The notes below the pieces were generated by a model. It was not told the DNA's origin, did no database searches, and was given only the letters and a program-made list of their open reading frames with translations. Shown here one piece after another: positions 1 through 9,072 of a DNA stretch of 64,000 nucleotides (position 1 is the stretch's first letter; every line of letters starts with the position of its first letter). The stretch is from positions 1,065,001-1,129,000 of the forward strand of contig NZ_CP044310.1 of assembly GCF_009664365.1 (NCBI RefSeq), in the 5' to 3' direction. The position numbers and the translations under genes were made by a program. Source of the DNA: Paenibacillus xylanilyticus. Lineage in GTDB: Bacteria; Bacillota; Bacilli; Paenibacillales; Paenibacillaceae.

Positions 1-19
1 CTAAATAAGTGTTTAACCA

Positions 20-43
20 AGTCCGGGCCTGCCCGGGCTTTTT
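20..43 (+). terminator. Rho-independent terminator of a gene left of the window
   Basis: A GC-rich hairpin (stem CCGGGC/GCCCGG) is followed directly by TTTTT. It reads rightward and most likely ends a plus-strand gene that lies outside the window. Confidence 0.7.
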
Positions 44-196
44 GGTTTATGTTAATTTCGACTAAAGTCCAAACTTTGAAGATGATTTACGTGTTGATTA
101 GGTAGTGGGTTATAACGGCGGGCTGATGCTGAGAGGGTATTTAACATGTAACCGAGGAATATTTCAGTACGCTTTGACAAGGGGAGGGTATGAAGG

Positions 197-481
197 ATGA
201 CTACATCCACAGTGGCGGCAGAGCTTGAAGAGGAACAATTATATGAAGAGTTGAGGCGTGAACTGGAGGATATAGAGGATGGCGAGCAGCGGCAAAGAGT
301 CCTGAATCGAATGATCAGACAGCTCAAGTTTGCCAAATGGCGAAAAGGACGAATGCATAAGTTCGACACCTACTTTCAAAATGTAAAACCGGTAACGCTT
401 TGGGTTATTTTAGCGACGGGTGCACTTACGCCTGTACTGTTATTTAGCATGTTCATATGGGTGTCGCTGTGGGTGGAATGA
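197..481 (+). CDS. Small single-pass membrane protein with charged N-terminal helix
   Basis: 94 residues, function not recognised. Residues 8-58 are rich in Glu, Arg, Lys and Leu and look like an amphipathic or coiled-coil helix. One hydrophobic segment spans about residues 68-92, ending near the C-terminus. No signal peptide is seen, so it would be a tail-anchored-type membrane protein with a cytoplasmic charged domain. The ATG at 197 is preceded by GGGGAGGG at the right distance; the ATG at 190 opens only a 12-codon frame. It is followed after 76 bp by another small membrane protein on the same strand, so the two may be co-transcribed. Confidence 0.6.
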   Translation: MTTSTVAAELEEEQLYEELRRELEDIEDGEQRQRVLNRMIRQLKFAKWRKGRMHKFDTYFQNVKPVTLWVILATGALTPVLLFSMFIWVSLWVE

Positions 482-557
482 GATTGAAGCCGAGAGGGTA
501 ATTACCTTGTATAGGGGAGAAGCAAGAAATTGACATCGAGAGACAAGGGAGGTACTT

Positions 558-839
558 ATGTTATTTGCAGTTTTTTTTGTTGCGATTATATTCAGTGCTC
601 TGCTGATCGTTCGAATTAATGAAGGAAGAAGACTGAGAATCGGCGCACTAACGGTTGTGGTGTACAGCATATTGCTGTGTCTGTTACTTGTATTTCAATC
701 GGTTGAACAGGGTGAAGATTTTGTGTATCTGGGGTTCTTCAATATGAGCTATGGGGCTGCGAAAGTATGGATTAACATTTACGTCGTCATTGCGCTGGCA
801 GCGTTCTTAACATATCTGGGTGCGAGCGAAGAGGAGTAG
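558..839 (+). CDS. Small multi-pass membrane protein, unknown function
   Basis: 93 residues with about three hydrophobic segments (roughly 1-18, 28-46 and 67-86), a short basic loop (RINEGRRLR, 19-27) and an acidic C-terminus. The start has a clear AAGGGAGG ribosome binding site 7 bases upstream. No family was recognised. It is probably co-transcribed with the preceding small membrane protein, and a long hairpin lies just downstream. Confidence 0.6.
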   Translation: MLFAVFFVAIIFSALLIVRINEGRRLRIGALTVVVYSILLCLLLVFQSVEQGEDFVYLGFFNMSYGAAKVWINIYVVIALAAFLTYLGASEEE

Positions 840-871
840 GTATTTTGAAGTTATTGAATTCTATTGAAGAA

Positions 872-922
872 AGAGAACCGAAAATAACCAGAATGGAGCA
901 TTCCAATGGTTAGCGGTTCTCT
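872..922. terminator. Long hairpin between convergent genes
   Basis: A nested inverted repeat: AGAGAACCG (872-880) with CGGTTCTCT (914-922), then TAACCA with TGGTTA, then GAATG with CATTC around a 3-base loop. It lies between two convergent genes. There is no tight T-run on either side, so it may be a bidirectional terminator of weak type or an mRNA 3' end-protecting structure. Confidence 0.5.
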
Positions 923-936
923 AAGTTAACTTTATT

Positions 937-1479
937 TTAGTGTGACCCTTGCGGGTGTTTCTGTTCCAGAGGTTGCACTTGCACTTGCATATACTGATGA
1001 TATTCACGGAAACTGCTGATATGATGCAGAGCATCGGTTTTGGATGACTGGATTTTGACCTTACCGTTTCCAGGGTTCTTTTTCATCTCGGTCAGTGCTG
1101 TTTTGGAGCCTTCGATATCACCTGACATGTCCTGAATTCGCTGCAGCAATGCTGGGTGCCCTTCATGCTGAAGCATTTCAGCAAGTGGTCTCATTTCCTC
1201 AAGCTTTTGACTGGATCGTTCAAGTGTGGTCATCACCTGATCTCCATCGGTATGTGCACTCAATGAGACCATTCGGTGGATATGATCTTTTTCCATACGC
1301 TCCAGTGCCTCAAGATGAGAAGCCTCAAGTCGCTTGGGGTCATTCCAGCTTTCAACTTGAACCTCAGGTTCATTTTGCTGTGATGCCTGGTTTGCACTAT
1401 TCCCGTTATTCCCGCATCCCCATAGTAAAGATGAACAGGTCAGGATTGCACCGACTGCAATGATGCTTTTCAAGCTCAT
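937..1479 (-). CDS. Lipoprotein, unknown function
   Basis: 180 residues. The N-terminus is a lipoprotein signal peptide with lipobox LLWGC (Cys22), followed by an Asn/Gln/Ser-rich linker. The mature part is helical and highly charged (EASHLEALERMEKDHIHR). It has several His residues and a His-containing tail, and no known domain was recognised. It should be anchored to the outer face of the membrane. The start has GAAGGAG 7 bases upstream. The gene is monocistronic and convergent with the small membrane gene that ends at 839. Confidence 0.6.
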   Translation of the reverse strand: MSLKSIIAVGAILTCSSLLWGCGNNGNSANQASQQNEPEVQVESWNDPKRLEASHLEALERMEKDHIHRMVSLSAHTDGDQVMTTLERSSQKLEEMRPLAEMLQHEGHPALLQRIQDMSGDIEGSKTALTEMKKNPGNGKVKIQSSKTDALHHISSFREYHQYMQVQVQPLEQKHPQGSH

Positions 1480-1736
1480 GTTGTCACTCCTTCAATTTTT
1501 TCCTGAAGGTAGTATGAGCCAACATATATCGAATCATGCTTATTCCGCAGAATTTCTTTCCTGCAATTACGCATATCCCCAAAAGTGCTGGTAACAACAG
1601 CCTAACTTAATTCTTTATTAATGGTACTTTGATGTTATCAATTGCAGAACTTTTAGCTTATTTTTGCTGACCTTTGTTTTCGGTAGGCCGTACACTACCC
1701 TTAAAGTTGAACTGCTCTATAACAAGGGAGGAAGCG

Positions 1737-2099
1737 ATGCACATCTATAACAACCCCATTTGGCGCTGGACCTTTACACTGCTGTATCCCGCCATTATTT
1801 TTATCTTTCAGAGCTGGGGGCCGATATTGGAATCATGGGCGGGTCCCATTATCTTTGTTGCTTTATTTTGTTTTCTGTGGAGCGGGATTGCGGAGATGTT
1901 CATCTCGACAGGGCTGACCTGGTTTGTGGCCATCCCATGCTGGTGGTATTTTATTGAGCGTCCGAAGCCGACTTTCGGTGCGGAAAATTTTGCTGCACAT
2001 CTATGGTTGATTGTCGTTATATATATCGTTTTCGTGCTCATTCCTCAGGCGCTGATCCTGACCACTCGTCTAAGGATTATGGAATATTATAAGAAGTGA
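1737..2099 (+). CDS. Small integral membrane protein
   Basis: 120 residues with four hydrophobic segments (about 9-26, 29-47, 48-65 and 78-103). It is rich in Trp, Phe and Ile and ends in a short basic tail. No family was recognised. The reading frame is open further upstream to 1674, but the ATG at 1737 has a strong AAGGGAGG site and starts directly with a membrane-protein N-terminus, so it is preferred. It is followed closely by a decayed-looking membrane ORF and another membrane protein gene, suggesting a small operon of membrane proteins. Confidence 0.6.
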   Translation: MHIYNNPIWRWTFTLLYPAIIFIFQSWGPILESWAGPIIFVALFCFLWSGIAEMFISTGLTWFVAIPCWWYFIERPKPTFGAENFAAHLWLIVVIYIVFVLIPQALILTTRLRIMEYYKK

Positions 2100-2113
2100 T
2101 TGGAGAAGGCACA

Positions 2114-2391
2114 TTGGTTACCTGGTACATCTTTCCTTACTGGATTATACAGCTGCCTCTGTTGTGGATTGCGGCCTGGATATTGGTAAGCTACTTAGGA
2201 ACAGCGCTATCGGAGGTGCCATTTTTACGGTAGCCTTGATGCATGCATCAACGTGAGGGACGTTCATGTGGAACGCGAAAAGAGATTATGGTACTCCATA
2301 CTTCGCACCCGACAAGGGGATACAGCTCGAGATACAGGGGCTGGACCGTGTAGGCCAAGTAATCTACTTATCGCTTCAGAACGAAGATTAG
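2114..2391 (+). pseudogene. Probable frameshifted small membrane protein gene
   Basis: A TTG at 2114 with GGAGAAGG upstream opens a 39-residue frame (to 2233) rich in Trp, Ile and Leu, typical of a membrane segment. Around 2200 the membrane-like reading continues in another frame (GGAIFTVALMHAST), then meets TGA at 2254. After that stop, the same frame has an ATG at 2266 and reads 41 further residues, ending at 2391, exactly where the ribosome binding site of the next gene begins. The simplest reading is one small gene broken by a one-base frameshift and a stop. The alternative is two real microproteins (2114-2233 and 2266-2391), since both starts have plausible ribosome binding sites. Confidence 0.35.
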
Positions 2392-2401
2392 GAGGCATCT
2401 C

Positions 2402-2902
2402 GTGAATCGTATCAAACGAATCAACAAACCCTACTTCATTTTCCTGTTCTGGAATGTACTTATGATCTTTGCCGTACATGGGTTAACATTTCAGCATGAA
2501 GCTGGTAAAGGAGTCTCCGGCAATGGTAACCCGGGGATACTCATCTTGTTTCCGTCCCTTCTTACGTTTCTGATCTTGTGTATCTGGACGGTGTCACTGT
2601 CCAAGTGGTGGTTATATGATCAGCAACAGCGCTGGGGCAAGAAAAAACATGTCATGGTACCCCTGGCTGCTTTGCTACTATGCGTGTTGTCTGTCTTTTG
2701 GCAGCTGCTCATGATTAAGGACCTGCGAGTGCAGCTAGGTGGTTTCACGAATGATCCAAATTCGGTGGTGTACCGTTTTGGCTGGTTGAATCAATATACG
2801 AATACTCTTTATTATAATGTTCCAATCCTGCTGTTCGGATTGTCATTGTCTATATTCATTGGTTGGTTAATGGAACGGAGTGTACGCAAGAACGGTTCAT
2901 AA
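2402..2902 (+). CDS. Integral membrane protein, unknown function
   Basis: 166 residues, GTG start with TAGGAGG upstream. Four hydrophobic segments are visible (about 11-28, 45-66, 82-101 and 139-158). Basic residues lie between segments 2 and 3 (WGKKKH) and at the C-terminus, and a longer external loop (about 102-138) separates the last two. No family was recognised. It follows the broken small membrane gene and may be in one transcript with 1737-2099. Confidence 0.6.
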   Translation: MNRIKRINKPYFIFLFWNVLMIFAVHGLTFQHEAGKGVSGNGNPGILILFPSLLTFLILCIWTVSLSKWWLYDQQQRWGKKKHVMVPLAALLLCVLSVFWQLLMIKDLRVQLGGFTNDPNSVVYRFGWLNQYTNTLYYNVPILLFGLSLSIFIGWLMERSVRKNGS

Positions 2903-2967
2903 ATCACTTTCCATCTTCTTTTCCATCTTCCTTCACATATCTGAAATAACCCAACTAACACCCAAAT

Positions 2968-3004
2968 AAGCCCTCTTGTCCGGTTTGACCAGTCAAGGGG
3001 GCTT
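2968..3004. terminator. Hairpin between convergent genes
   Basis: AAGCCCTCTTG (2968-2978) can pair over 11 positions with CAAGGGGGCTT (2994-3004). It sits between the end of the membrane gene on the plus strand and the end of the germination operon on the minus strand. T-runs are weak on both sides. Confidence 0.45.
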
Positions 3005-3019
3005 ACTGTTTCACCTTTG

Positions 3020-4183
3020 CTATACTCTCCTCTGGAATTTTCCCGTATAGGGAATGGTGATCTTGATGTTCAGGTTCTGAATGGAGTCTTCGGTCAGAAT
3101 CATCTTCGAGCCATTATTGGATAGCTTACGCCACAGGCCTGGATTTTTGCGGTACAGCTTCTCCTGAAGGCCATACACATCGACTCCGCGCCGCAGCCCC
3201 TCACGGTACGTTTGCAAGATCTGATCCTTTAGTGTCTTCTCACTATATTTGACCATTTCATCATAGGAAATGGGGGTGAGATATTCGTACAAGGCGGTTA
3301 GGTATTTGGCATCGATATTGAAGTGAACCTCATTCCCCTTAACAACAGGCTTGATCTTAAGATTGGGCAGACCCACACTGAGGACCCCATAGATGGTTCC
3401 CTCATTTTCAATCATCAGTGGTGCGCGCCGCATATCCTTGAGCAGCCAGTGGTATCCCGGAAGCTTACTGCGAGGCAAATATTCGAAATTATCTCCGGTT
3501 CGTTCGAAAAAAGCACCCTCAATGACAAACAGTTCGTGTTTCTTTTTGTTTTGAGACCAATGCTCCTTGTTCAGGGCAATACTTGGCAGATACGTTGTCG
3601 TGGACGTATTGTTATGCGTGGCAATCAGCTTGAAACTAAGCACTGGAGGAAAGAGCGACTCCTCCAAAAATGTGGGGAGCGGGTTATGAAGAATACTGTC
3701 CAGCGGCGACATATTGTAGATGGATGTCGCACTCAGAATATCCTCCAGTGGCTCACGAGTACCATACACCCAAGTGGTATATCGCGATTCCGGAAAGCGT
3801 CCGAGCATATCGAACACATCCTTGATGTGATTGCTTGTCAGAACGCTTTCGTCCATGACGATAGCGGTCACATGGCCCCAGGCGATATGAAGCTGAGCGC
3901 TCCGGAACAGTTCATTTACAGCCAGATTCAATGTTTTCCCAGCCGCATGTCCCACCCATACGGGAGGGGTATCCGCTGTTTTGGCAGAGCTTTCGCTTTT
4001 GGCTACACTGGCAAAGTCCATCGTTTGAACATACATGTGATACAAACCGTCCTTGTATTCAATGCCGATCGCTTTGGCATAATCGACCTGCTGAATCTCA
4101 TAGGCACTCCAGCATCCGCTGGTCACGAGACACAGAGCAAGGCTAAGCAGCCCGAGCGACCACCTTCGCATCTGCCGTTTCAT
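3020..4183 (-). CDS. Spore germination lipoprotein, Ger(x)C family
   Basis: 387 residues, the usual length for the family. It is the C subunit of a GerA-type nutrient germinant receptor in the spore inner membrane. The N-terminus is a lipoprotein signal peptide with lipobox VTSGC (Cys24), followed by the WSAYEIQQVDYAKAIGIEY motif typical of this family just after the lipidated Cys. The C-terminal half carries the family pattern around HFNIDAKYLTALYEY and the Tyr/Lys-rich KTLKDQI region. Its ATG overlaps the stop codon of the upstream A-subunit gene by 4 bases (ATGA), so the two are translationally coupled. The nutrient specificity cannot be told from the sequence. Confidence 0.93.
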   Translation of the reverse strand: MKRQMRRWSLGLLSLALCLVTSGCWSAYEIQQVDYAKAIGIEYKDGLYHMYVQTMDFASVAKSESSAKTADTPPVWVGHAAGKTLNLAVNELFRSAQLHIAWGHVTAIVMDESVLTSNHIKDVFDMLGRFPESRYTTWVYGTREPLEDILSATSIYNMSPLDSILHNPLPTFLEESLFPPVLSFKLIATHNNTSTTTYLPSIALNKEHWSQNKKKHELFVIEGAFFERTGDNFEYLPRSKLPGYHWLLKDMRRAPLMIENEGTIYGVLSVGLPNLKIKPVVKGNEVHFNIDAKYLTALYEYLTPISYDEMVKYSEKTLKDQILQTYREGLRRGVDVYGLQEKLYRKNPGLWRKLSNNGSKMILTEDSIQNLNIKITIPYTGKFQRRV

Positions 4184-5682
4184 CGATCGTTACCTTCTTT
4201 GCGTGGCTTTTGTGTTTCAAGATAGACCGGTCTGCGCTTCATCCATCCCTTCGGCAGCTTGAACAGGGATGCCATGGCCTGCTTGAAATTAAGTGGTGTC
4301 AGCGGGGTCAGGTAAGGAATGCCGAACGACTTCAGATCGGTCAGATAGATCAGGAACAGGATGATGGACAGGATGAAGCCGTATATACCCAGGGATGCGC
4401 TAAGGACAAAACAAAAGAAACGGAGAATCAGCACGGAACTGGTCATCACCTGATTCACGATTGTAGCGCCTGCGACCACTGTGACGGCAATGACGACAAT
4501 CATGAGCGGGGAGACCATGCCTGCACGGATGGCTGAATCCCCGATAATCAAACCACCAACGACGGTCAGCGTTTGACCAATAGCGCTGGGAAGACGTACT
4601 CCTGCTTCCCGGAACAGCTCCATCAGAAGCATAATGAGAAACATCTCCACACCCGATTCCATCGGCAGACCCATCCGTCCAACCGAGATCGTGGCTACGA
4701 GTGGAAAAGGCAGCTGATCCATATGAAAGGAAGTCAGGGCGATATAAAATCCGGGCAGGAATATGGTCACCAAAAGACCGATAAAGCGGAGCATGCGGCC
4801 CATGTTTACCGGGAGGAAAGGGAAGTTTGCATCCTCCGGGGATTTGAGAAGCAGAAACAGATTCACCGGACCAATGATAACACTGGGATTGCCATCTACG
4901 ATAATAATGAAGCGACCATTGAGCAGGCATTCTGCTGCAAAATCGGGTCTGCCCGTGTAATGAGTTACCGGAAACAATGTGAGCTTCGATGGCGATAACA
5001 ATTCCTCCAGCTCGTTGGCTGCCATAATGCGTTCCGTATCAATCTTGCGCAGCCGATCCTTGACATCGTCAATTAAGTCGGGGTTGGCAATATCTTTGAT
5101 GTACATCAGAGCGACTTTGGTCACCGTACGTGAACCGATTAGTTCGATATTGCAGGCTAATTCGGCTGTACGCAGACGTGTACGAATCAACGTGATATTC
5201 ACTGACATTCGTTCGATGAAGCCATCCCTTGGACCGCGGATAGATACTTCCGTTGTGGATTCTTCCGGTGTGCGGGTAGGAATATTGGATATATCCATGC
5301 TCCACATGGTCTGCAGGGAAGGGATGCAGACCAGCATATGTCCCTCAAACACCCGGAGGGATATCAGCTCTGTCCCCAGTTCGGCCTGCAAATCCATACG
5401 TGTCCATTGCAAGGTGATGGATCTCTCGATATCGGATGTACGCAGAAAGTGAGTATGCTCGTAAGCACGAGTCAATTCAGGCAGAATAATATCGTATATC
5501 GATTTGCTATCGACCATGCCGCTGCAATACACAAGGATGATCTGTACGGGAGACTCCCCGATCATATGGCTGCTAATGATGACATCGTCAGACCCGGTAA
5601 AAAACGTCGTCAGGTTATGCTCATTGATTCGAAAAGATTCAACCGGATTAGTGGCCTTCTTGGGTTCGGTTTTGATCGGCAT
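4180..5682 (-). CDS. Spore germination receptor A subunit, GerA family
   Basis: 500 residues. This is the large subunit of a GerA-type germinant receptor: a hydrophilic N-terminal half of about 290 residues followed by about five membrane segments and a short basic C-terminal tail. Recognisable family stretches are ESPVQIILVYCSGM near residue 57, the GRPDFAAECLLNGR region, and the membrane-region motif VGRMGLPMESGVEMFLIML. The frame is open to 5724, but the ATG at 5682 has AAGGAGG 9 bases upstream and is preferred. Its 5' end overlaps the last 35 bases of the B-subunit gene. The order of the operon is B-A-C. Confidence 0.93.
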   Translation of the reverse strand: MPIKTEPKKATNPVESFRINEHNLTTFFTGSDDVIISSHMIGESPVQIILVYCSGMVDSKSIYDIILPELTRAYEHTHFLRTSDIERSITLQWTRMDLQAELGTELISLRVFEGHMLVCIPSLQTMWSMDISNIPTRTPEESTTEVSIRGPRDGFIERMSVNITLIRTRLRTAELACNIELIGSRTVTKVALMYIKDIANPDLIDDVKDRLRKIDTERIMAANELEELLSPSKLTLFPVTHYTGRPDFAAECLLNGRFIIIVDGNPSVIIGPVNLFLLLKSPEDANFPFLPVNMGRMLRFIGLLVTIFLPGFYIALTSFHMDQLPFPLVATISVGRMGLPMESGVEMFLIMLLMELFREAGVRLPSAIGQTLTVVGGLIIGDSAIRAGMVSPLMIVVIAVTVVAGATIVNQVMTSSVLILRFFCFVLSASLGIYGFILSIILFLIYLTDLKSFGIPYLTPLTPLNFKQAMASLFKLPKGWMKRRPVYLETQKPRKEGNDR

Positions 5683-6775
5683 GGGCAGGAGCCTCCTTAT
5701 CTTTTTTGTGTATGAACGCTGCAAGGGTTAACAGGATGGTAACAATGGATACATAGATGAGCATCGTCGGAAATTGAATGTGCTTCACATAAAAATCAAC
5801 ATAATCAATCCGCCACCAATGTACAGCTACCAAGCACATAATGAATGTGACGGACAATACGGCAATGTATCGTTTCTTGGGCCTGCGTATATCCAGCAGA
5901 TCTACAATGAGGTAGATTGAAATCGCTACTCTGGCAAAAGAACCGCTCAGCCATTGATATATGGATAGGAAGTCCACGTGCTGAAGCAGCTTCCCGATAT
6001 TCACCAGCTTCCATTGCTCATAAGGACTGCTCCGCTGCTTGGCGGCCTCCTCCGGGCCAAATTCTACAATGGCTCCCAGGGTAGGGCCGATGGCCATACT
6101 AAGCATAAATAGACCAAGGAGCAGAACGTGCCACCAACGAATTTTGCCTTTAACATCATGCTGAAACAGCATTAAGATCCAGATCTCCATCAGTCCTGCA
6201 AGCGAATAGATCATGCCATTCATAACGGGTCCGGCACCATATTCCATGATCGGAAATAACTGGCCGTAGTCCTTGTATTTCATGTTGGCTGACATGACAA
6301 AATAGCCGAGTAGGACCACGAAAGGCAGCAGAATGCTCGAAGTCATGGCAATGGAACGAATCCCTTTGGCAGCCGCCCAGGCAGCAACCAGCGCTCCGCC
6401 TCCGGCGAGCACGTATGGCGGTGTGAATTGCAGATACGTGGATACCGTCCAGTTCGTTGTCTCATATAAGGTATGTGTGCCAAGTGCGAGCAGTAAAAGA
6501 GAGGCCGAAATACGAAAGATCCAGGAAAAAACTGCACCAAACTCCCGCGTAATCCAGTCGGTCAGACGCTGTCCCCTTACCCTTCGGATAATAATGAACA
6601 TCATACATAGAAAAAGCATGAAAAAAGGCGCAGCAGCTACTACAGATAGCCAGCCGTCTCTACCGGCCTGATCGAGAATGGCCGGAATGGATAGAACATG
6701 GCATACCAGTCCGGCACTGAGCAAGATGATGGAAAAGGACAGCCATATCGTGATTTCCCCCTTTTCACGGCTCAT
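5648..6775 (-). CDS. Spore germination permease, GerB family (B subunit)
   Basis: 375 residues with about ten membrane segments, of the APC-like GerAB/GerBB endospore germination family. It forms the integral membrane subunit of the germinant receptor and is thought to bind or conduct small molecules in the spore inner membrane. The N-terminus (KGEITIWLSFSIILLSAG) and the central QLFPIMEYGAGPVMNG segment fit the family. The start has GGAAAGGAG upstream. It is the first gene of the operon and overlaps the A-subunit gene. The gene is divergent from the sugar cluster at 7053, with a 277 bp intergenic region in which no clear sigma-G promoter was identified by eye. Confidence 0.92.
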   Translation of the reverse strand: MSREKGEITIWLSFSIILLSAGLVCHVLSIPAILDQAGRDGWLSVVAAAPFFMLFLCMMFIIIRRVRGQRLTDWITREFGAVFSWIFRISASLLLLALGTHTLYETTNWTVSTYLQFTPPYVLAGGGALVAAWAAAKGIRSIAMTSSILLPFVVLLGYFVMSANMKYKDYGQLFPIMEYGAGPVMNGMIYSLAGLMEIWILMLFQHDVKGKIRWWHVLLLGLFMLSMAIGPTLGAIVEFGPEEAAKQRSSPYEQWKLVNIGKLLQHVDFLSIYQWLSGSFARVAISIYLIVDLLDIRRPKKRYIAVLSVTFIMCLVAVHWWRIDYVDFYVKHIQFPTMLIYVSIVTILLTLAAFIHKKDKEAPAHADQNRTQEGH

Positions 6776-7052
6776 GGAAATTCTCCTTTCCGTACGAGGA
6801 AGTTTCCGTTAGCTTGTACAGCATATGGTGATTCGATTCCTCTAATCTGCTTTTTGAAGCAAAACGTTCCATTGCTTAACGGTCGGACAATTTTTGTCTC
6901 CTTTTCCGAAGCATTTGCCATAATACAGCACATCTTCTCCAATAGAACGGACATAAATTTCCTGTTCTATATCTGCAAAATATGTCCCTACTGTGCCTGC
7001 CGCTCAAGGTATACCGTTAAGGTACATCGCAGACAAGAGGAGGATGATGCGA

Positions 7053-9068
7053 ATGAAATGGTGGTCTTCAAACCGGCTTCGCCTGATTCAAAATAATCTC
7101 CGCGAGATTGATGCGGATATGAATGTGGACCTGTTGATCCAGGAGCTGCAGGAGTTCCAAGCCAATGTGCTGATGATGAATGCGGGAGGAATCTTCGCCT
7201 TTTACCCTTCTGCACTGGAGCATCAATATGTCACACCTTATCTTCAAACTGATTTATTGCAAGAAGCTGTATCGAAGACCCATGAGCAAGGAATGAAGTT
7301 TATTGCCCGCTTCGATTTCAGCAAGGCGCACGAATCGCTTTTTGAGGCACATCCGGAATGGTTTTATCGTGACCGTAACGGACAGGAAGTGAACTATTAC
7401 GGCATTGTGCATACGTGTCTGAATGGGGCGTATCAGCAGGAAAAGTCGATCGAGACGATTATGGAGGTGCTTGAGAGGTATCCGGTGGACGGCATTTTCT
7501 TCAATATGTTCGGATACCAGCATTGGGATTACAGTGGCAACCATTACGGACCTTGTTATTGTGACAACTGCAGACGTCGTTTCCAGGAGATCTGCGGGGC
7601 TGAACTGCTGGATTACACGGGGCCGGAGCATGAACTGCATCGAACGTATCTTCATTTTCAGGAGGTTACATCCAGGGCGATCCTGGAGAACATTGCAGAC
7701 CGGGTAAAATCCCGTTGGCCGGATGTGGCGATAAGCACCTATCACCCGCACCGGGTTGACATCATTCGCAAGGAATCGAATACATCGCTAACCCGAAGCC
7801 TGCCTTTATGGCAGTATTCCGCTTCAGAGAATGTGGCCTCCGTCGTGAGCAGTTGGGACGATAAAATGGTCAGCAATTGCAGTATCAATGCCATAGATCT
7901 GACCTATCGATTCACGGGAGTGTCTCCCTATGAGACGGAAGTAAGGTTATATCAGAACATCGCCAGCGGCTCCGGACTTGATTTCTGTATTATAGGGGCT
8001 TTCGAGGGATATCCGGATCGGAAGAACTTTGAAACAGCCCGGGACATTTTCCGGTATCATGCAGCACATGAACATATCTATGGAAATCTTGCTTCCATGG
8101 CTGAAGTCATTTTGATTAAACCCAAGGCACCAGAGGCAGGGACTGAATATTTGGGTCTGTTCAAAATGTTAAAAGAAGCCCATGTCCTGTTCGATGTCAT
8201 TGTCGAAGACCAGATTACCGCCATGGCACATAAGCTGGCCGCTGTGAAAGCAGTCATCCTTCCTGGTTTGCAAAGGCCACACATTGATACCAAGAGAACG
8301 TTGAGCAATTTGCTCAGCCAAGGCGCAGCGCTGCTTGCTACGGGAAATGCCTTAAGAGAGGATGCAGAAGCATTATCAGACTGGTTCGGAGCCGTGCATA
8401 CAGGGAATACCAACTTGCTTCCCTCTGCCTATCTTCACGTGGGAGATGAAGAGCGTTTTCCCAGTCTGAAGGACCGGGAGTGGATCACGGTTAGCGGTAA
8501 TTTTGATCACGTAGAATTTGACCCATCGAATACCGAATGCTGTATGCCGTATATTGAACCTGCATCATTCGGTCCTCCTGAACGGGCGTATGGACACCGG
8601 GTAGGGGACAGTTACGGGCTGGGAATCTCCAATCCACCAACCGGCGGTACAGCAGCCTATTACTCGTGGAATCCGGGTGTTCTGTATTACAGGCACGGTT
8701 TCGAAGATCACAAGCATGCCGTGGTGGATATTCTGGCCCGGTTGATCGGGGAGAACGTGTTAAAGAATGATCTGCCTGCCAGCACGGAGCTATTTCTGAA
8801 TCGGACGGAACAAGGAGATGTACTTCTCCAGCTCCTGAACTTGTCCGGTTTCAACGGAACGACATATCTGGAAGCGATTCCGCTATATAACCGCACGATA
8901 GAGTTCCGCGATATAGGAGTACCTGTTCGGGCGTACTCCTTACATTCGATGGAGACCCTTCCCATTCAAGCCGAGGGGAACAAAGTCAGACTAACCATTC
9001 CCGAGCTAAAGCGGTATAAAGCCATTGTAATCGAGATGGAACATGTCCCGAAGAAAGAGGTGCATTAA
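7053..9068 (+). CDS. GHL6-type glycoside-hydrolase-like protein (first paralogue)
   Basis: 671 residues, cytoplasmic (no signal peptide). The N-terminal half matches the hypothetical glycosyl hydrolase 6 (GHL6) TIM-barrel pattern: NAGGIFAFYP at 43-52, FIARFDFSKAH at 83-93, VDGIFFN at 145-151 and a Cys cluster CYCDNC (168-173). The C-terminal half looks like the GH42-type trimerisation/beta-domain arrangement (ILIKPKAP..., AVILPGLQRP). The Asp in VDGIFF is a candidate catalytic residue by position at the end of a barrel strand; this is inference. The ATG at 7053 is chosen because GAGGAGG lies 9 bases upstream, while the ATGs at 7044 and 7047 are too close. A second paralogue lies at 12576, after the importer genes, which points to an intracellular role on an imported oligosaccharide. 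Confidence 0.78.
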   Translation: MKWWSSNRLRLIQNNLREIDADMNVDLLIQELQEFQANVLMMNAGGIFAFYPSALEHQYVTPYLQTDLLQEAVSKTHEQGMKFIARFDFSKAHESLFEAHPEWFYRDRNGQEVNYYGIVHTCLNGAYQQEKSIETIMEVLERYPVDGIFFNMFGYQHWDYSGNHYGPCYCDNCRRRFQEICGAELLDYTGPEHELHRTYLHFQEVTSRAILENIADRVKSRWPDVAISTYHPHRVDIIRKESNTSLTRSLPLWQYSASENVASVVSSWDDKMVSNCSINAIDLTYRFTGVSPYETEVRLYQNIASGSGLDFCIIGAFEGYPDRKNFETARDIFRYHAAHEHIYGNLASMAEVILIKPKAPEAGTEYLGLFKMLKEAHVLFDVIVEDQITAMAHKLAAVKAVILPGLQRPHIDTKRTLSNLLSQGAALLATGNALREDAEALSDWFGAVHTGNTNLLPSAYLHVGDEERFPSLKDREWITVSGNFDHVEFDPSNTECCMPYIEPASFGPPERAYGHRVGDSYGLGISNPPTGGTAAYYSWNPGVLYYRHGFEDHKHAVVDILARLIGENVLKNDLPASTELFLNRTEQGDVLLQLLNLSGFNGTTYLEAIPLYNRTIEFRDIGVPVRAYSLHSMETLPIQAEGNKVRLTIPELKRYKAIVIEMEHVPKKEVH

Positions 9069-9072
9069 CCGA

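Noticed and set aside
3323..4225. A 300-residue plus-strand frame opposite the GerC gene
   Set aside because: The opposite strand carries an intact Ger(x)C lipoprotein with signal peptide; the plus-strand reading has no domain and no site.
6776..7052. Sigma-G promoter for the ger operon
   Set aside because: No pair close to TGAATA and CATACTA at proper spacing could be found by eye.
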